Assembly (NCBI GenBank): GCA_016860845.1
Contig: BOKF01000063.1
Span: 1 to 47,367 of the forward strand
Origin: Chloroflexota bacterium
GTDB lineage: Bacteria > Chloroflexota > Anaerolineae > 4572-78 > J111
Reading direction: 5' to 3'
Length of the DNA: 47,367 nt
Position numbers and translations under genes: made by a program. Every line of letters begins with the position of its first letter. The stretch's first letter is position 1. Under the pieces are notes generated by a model, which made no database searches, was not told the origin of the DNA, and saw only the letters and a list, made by a program, of their open reading frames with translations. Of this stretch, positions 44,580 through 47,367 are shown piece by piece.

Positions 44580-44687
44580 TGTCATTTCGAGCGATCCGCT
44601 ACGCGGGAGCGAGAAATCTCTCCAGAGTCACTCTTTAGCCAAGTTTCGAAGGATTCCTCGTTCCGCTCCGCTCCACTCGGAATGACA
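44580..44687. repeat. MITE-like repeat with TGTCATTTCGAG ends
   Basis: TGTCATTTCGAG (from 44580) and CTCGGAATGACA (to 44687) are terminal inverted repeats at 11 of 12 positions around a 108-bp non-coding unit with GCGAGAAATCTC and CTCGTTCCGCTCCGCTCCAC inside. The form is common as a dispersed repeat in environmental genomes. Confidence 0.75.
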
Positions 44688-44724
44688 CAAGAACCCTGAT
44701 TCTTATTTCCGATAAACTCTGTTG

Positions 44725-47160
44725 TCAAAGCGACCTGACCCGCTCCCCTTTCGGATCCCACAGCGGCTCTGCGGCCACCACCGCCGCAATCCGCTCGCCC
44801 ATAATTTCCACGTTCAGCATGGTGCCAACCGGCGTGTAGGCCGACGGCAGATAGGTGTAGGCAATGCTTTTGCCCACGGCATAGCCATACCCGCCGGACG
44901 TAACCCAACTGACCACCTGCTCGCCGGCTCGAACCGGCTCGTTGCCGCTGGCGATGGCGCTCGGCTCGGCCAGAGTCAGGCAGCACAGTTTGCGCTGCAA
45001 GCCGCTCTCTTTTTGTCTGACTAACGCCTCACGGCCGATGAAGTCGCCCTTGTTCAGCTTGACCGCAAAGCCCAGCCCGGCTTCGTAAGGTGTGTAGTCC
45101 GGGCCGATATCGGCGCCCCAGTAGCGGTAGCCTTTCTCCAGGCGCAGGCTGTCAATAGCCCGGTAGCCGCCGGCGACCAGGCCTTCCGGCTGGCCGGCCT
45201 CCCACAGCGTATCCCACAGGCGCTGGCCGTACTCCATGCCGCAGTAAAGCTCCCAGCCCAGCTCGCCCACATACGTGACCCGCAGGGCCAGTACCGGCAC
45301 ATCGCCGGCGGTCAGAGATTGGGCGGTCATGTAAGGGAAGGCGTCATTGGATACGTCGCTCCGGGTGACTTTTTGCAGGATGGTCCGGGCGCGGGGTCCC
45401 CACAGGCCAAAGCAGGCCCGCATCGAGGTGACATCGTCTACCCACACCGAGCCGTCTTCCGGCATATTCAACCGGATCCACGACAGGTCGTGCTGGCCAA
45501 AGGCCGTGCCGGTGACGATGAGGAAGCGGTCGGCTTCCAGCCGGGTCACGGTGAAGTCGCACTCGATGCCGCCGCGGGGGTTGAGCATAGAGGTGTAGAC
45601 CACCCGGCCCACTGGCTGATCCATGTTATTGGCGCACAGGCGCTGCAGCAGGGCCAGGCTGCCCGGCCCGCGCACTTCGATCTTGCTGAACGACGTTTCG
45701 TCAAACAGCCCGGCCCGCTCCCGCGTGCCCAGGTGTTCCACCCCAATCGCCGGCGACCAGTGGTGGCGCGCCCAGCCTTTGGGTTCGTGGCCGTGGGCCG
45801 CATCTCCCTCGTAGGGGGCAAACCAGTTGGGCCGCTCCCAGCCGGTCTTCTCGCCAAAGACTGCACCCAGCGCCTTGAGCCGGTGGTAAGCCGGGGAGAG
45901 ACGCAGCGGCCGGGCCGACTGCCGCTCCTCGTTGGGATAGTGGATGTCGTAATACTTGGCGTAGGTTTCGACCGTACGGGCGACATTATAGGCCTGGCTG
46001 GCGTAGTTGGCCCCAAAACGACGCACGTCCAGCCGCCATAAATCCCACTCGGGATGGCCGTCAATGATCCACTCGGCCATCGCTTTGCCGATACCGCCCG
46101 CCCCGGCCAACCCGTGCGCGCAAAAGGCAGCCGCCACCCAGAAGCCCTTGACCGCCGTCGGGCCGAGCAGGTATTCGCCGTCGGGGGTGAAACCCTCCGG
46201 GCCGTTGAGCAGGGTCACAATTTCCGCGGTTTCCAGGGCCGGGACGCGGCGGATGGCGTTTTCCATCAACGGGGTAAAGCGCTCCCAGTCCGGCTCCAGC
46301 AGCTTGTTGTTGAAATCGGCCGGGATGCCGTCGAGCGCCCAGGGGGCCGGCTGGCGCTCATAACCGCCCATAATCAGCCCGCCGACCTCCTCGCGGAAGT
46401 AGACCAGCAGGTCGGGGTCGCGCATGGTGGGGAAGTCGGCGTGGACCCCGGCGATAGGCTTGGTGATGAGGTAGAGGTGGGCCATCGGCGTGACCGGCAG
46501 ATTCAGCCCAACCATCCGGGCAATCTCGTCGGCCCACTGCCCGGCGGCGTTGACCACGATCTCGGTCTGGATCGTGCCCTTGTCGGCGACAACGGCGCTG
46601 ACCCGGCCCTCGCTGAGGGTGATGCTCTGCACCCGGGTGTGGGTCAGAAACTGCGCGCCCCGTTCTTTCGCGCCGGCGGCCAGGGCCATCGTCAGACCGG
46701 TGGGGTCAATGAAGCCGTCGGTCGGCAGGTAGACCGCGCCGGCCACGTCGTCCAGAGTCATCAAAGGAAAGAGGTCTTGGGCTTCCTTGGGGCTGATGAG
46801 TTCCAGCGGCAGGCCAAAAGAACGAGAGACGGCGACGAGGCGCTTCAGTTCCTCCAGCCGTTCCGGCGACGAGGCCAGGCGCAGACTGCCGACTTCACGC
46901 CAGCCGGGGTCGCGCCCGGTTTCGTCTTTGAGCCGGCGGTACAGGTCGGTGCTGTAGCGGATCATCTTGGTCAGGTTGGAGCTGGTGCGCAACTGGCCGA
47001 CCAGCCCGGCGGAGTGAAAGGTCGAGCCGCTGGTCAGTTCGTTCCGGTCCAGCACCACAATATCTTTCCAGCCCATGAGGGTCAGGTGGTAGGCGATGCT
47101 GCACCCCCCCACGCCGCCGCCGATGATGACTACTTGAGCCTGCGAAGGAAAATTGGACAC
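44725..47160 (-). CDS. Sarcosine/dimethylglycine dehydrogenase-like enzyme
   Basis: The 811-residue fusion has an N-terminal FAD oxidase domain (VVIIGGGVGGCSIAYHL, residues 10-26; TSGSTFHSAGLVGQLRTS, with His49 at the position that binds FAD covalently in this family; WVAAAFCAHGLAGAGGIGKA). It continues into a folate-binding GcvT domain (GVEHLGTRERAGLFDETSFS, CDFTVTRLEADRFLIVTG, YVGELGWELYCGMEYGQRLW) and the GcvT C-terminal barrel (KGDFIGREALVRQKESGLQR). It oxidatively demethylates sarcosine or dimethylglycine and hands the one-carbon unit to tetrahydrofolate. Start: GTG 47160, with AGGAG 10 nt upstream; the frame is open further (47238), but that part reads into repeats. Confidence 0.9.
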   Translation of the reverse strand: MSNFPSQAQVVIIGGGVGGCSIAYHLTLMGWKDIVVLDRNELTSGSTFHSAGLVGQLRTSSNLTKMIRYSTDLYRRLKDETGRDPGWREVGSLRLASSPERLEELKRLVAVSRSFGLPLELISPKEAQDLFPLMTLDDVAGAVYLPTDGFIDPTGLTMALAAGAKERGAQFLTHTRVQSITLSEGRVSAVVADKGTIQTEIVVNAAGQWADEIARMVGLNLPVTPMAHLYLITKPIAGVHADFPTMRDPDLLVYFREEVGGLIMGGYERQPAPWALDGIPADFNNKLLEPDWERFTPLMENAIRRVPALETAEIVTLLNGPEGFTPDGEYLLGPTAVKGFWVAAAFCAHGLAGAGGIGKAMAEWIIDGHPEWDLWRLDVRRFGANYASQAYNVARTVETYAKYYDIHYPNEERQSARPLRLSPAYHRLKALGAVFGEKTGWERPNWFAPYEGDAAHGHEPKGWARHHWSPAIGVEHLGTRERAGLFDETSFSKIEVRGPGSLALLQRLCANNMDQPVGRVVYTSMLNPRGGIECDFTVTRLEADRFLIVTGTAFGQHDLSWIRLNMPEDGSVWVDDVTSMRACFGLWGPRARTILQKVTRSDVSNDAFPYMTAQSLTAGDVPVLALRVTYVGELGWELYCGMEYGQRLWDTLWEAGQPEGLVAGGYRAIDSLRLEKGYRYWGADIGPDYTPYEAGLGFAVKLNKGDFIGREALVRQKESGLQRKLCCLTLAEPSAIASGNEPVRAGEQVVSWVTSGGYGYAVGKSIAYTYLPSAYTPVGTMLNVEIMGERIAAVVAAEPLWDPKGERVRSL

Positions 47161-47195
47161 GATTAATAATCTCCTATGTGATGCTGTGGTAAAAA

Positions 47196-47219
47196 TGATG
47201 CGTGATACGTGATGCGTGA
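47196..47219. repeat. Extra arm of the flank repeat
   Basis: TGATGCGTGATACGTGATGC followed by GTGA repeats the left arm of the flanking repeat (20-42) beside the right copy. It shows that this hairpin unit occurs more than once. Confidence 0.8.
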
Positions 47220-47226
47220 AATTATT

Positions 47227-47348
47227 AGGCAACTCCAAGAAAAATAATTATCCAAAGTCCGTGATACGTAATGCGTGATGCGTGATGGTATCCAGGCAAG
47301 ATTTCTTACGCATCACGTATCACGCATCAAGCCGGTGAGAACAATTGG
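47227..47348. repeat. Right copy of window-flanking inverted repeat
   Basis: This is the reverse complement of 1-121 with one extra A. The window continues 19 bp beyond it on the right. Both copies carry the internal palindrome. Between this element and the sarcosine-dehydrogenase-like gene are only the extra arm (47196-47219) and its ribosome site. Confidence 0.95.
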
Positions 47349-47367
47349 ATGATTTAAATCTTGGAAC

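Noticed and set aside
46054..47166. 370-codon plus-strand ORF opposite the sarcosine-dehydrogenase-like gene
   Set aside because: Shadow frame; the minus-strand protein has continuous FAD and folate domains.

Overview
The window reads as a chromosomal segment of a Gram-negative-like or monoderm bacterium, most likely of the phylum Chloroflexota (Anaerolineae/Caldilineae type). The reasons are moderately high GC, many short palindromic intergenic repeats, ribose-type sugar ABC cassettes, and an exported beta-helix protein ending in a YLPxIRR tail. C-terminal YLPL-type tails are common on secreted proteins of that phylum. The assignment is inference. No rRNA, tRNA, CRISPR array or intact transposase was seen.

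Layout. (1) 1-6,080: an IclR regulator with its own promoter and a candidate operator, then a type II topoisomerase gyrB/parE-gyrA/parC pair read leftwards from one promoter. (2) 6,400-10,200, rightwards: an FAD oxidoreductase, a hairpin-rich non-coding stretch ending in an intrinsic terminator, a NarL-type sensor kinase split by a T-run frameshift, and small unknown ORFs. (3) 10,280-28,640: a carbohydrate locus. A LacI regulator and rbsD read rightwards. Reading leftwards are two complete ribose-type ABC cassettes (ATPase + permease) around one lipoprotein that carries two fused sugar-binding domains, then a shikimate-dehydrogenase-like enzyme, a cupin isomerase-like protein, a DUF4432 epimerase-like protein, a FGGY kinase and a phosphohexomutase. 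An argininosuccinate-lyase-like enzyme lies divergently beside lacI. Two near-identical 24-bp palindromes, one at the lacI promoter and one at the transporter promoter 16.6 kb away, tie these together as one regulon.

(4) 28,748-42,004: sixteen leftward genes, mostly with strong Shine-Dalgarno sites. The run starts with an AMP-forming acyl-CoA synthetase, E1alpha, E1beta and E2 of a 2-oxo acid dehydrogenase without E3, and an acyl carrier protein. It continues with two cytidylate-kinase-like proteins interleaved with small alpha/beta-barrel or SnoaL-like proteins, a beta-helix exported protein, a terpenoid-cyclase-fold protein, a CMD-like protein and a dodecin. A CRP/FNR-like palindrome stands at class II distance from -10 boxes on both sides of the divergent promoter region. 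(5) 42,533-47,160: a saccharopine-dehydrogenase-like protein, a MazEF-type toxin-antitoxin pair with a leaderless-looking promoter, gene remnants, and a large sarcosine/dimethylglycine dehydrogenase-like enzyme.

The window is framed by a 121-bp inverted repeat, left copy at 1-121 and right copy at 47,227-47,348. Several gene remnants are visible: VOC, four-helix-bundle, DinB, a YLPL-tail protein and a duplicated membrane segment. Intergenic repeat families are frequent, so the segment has been rearranged repeatedly.
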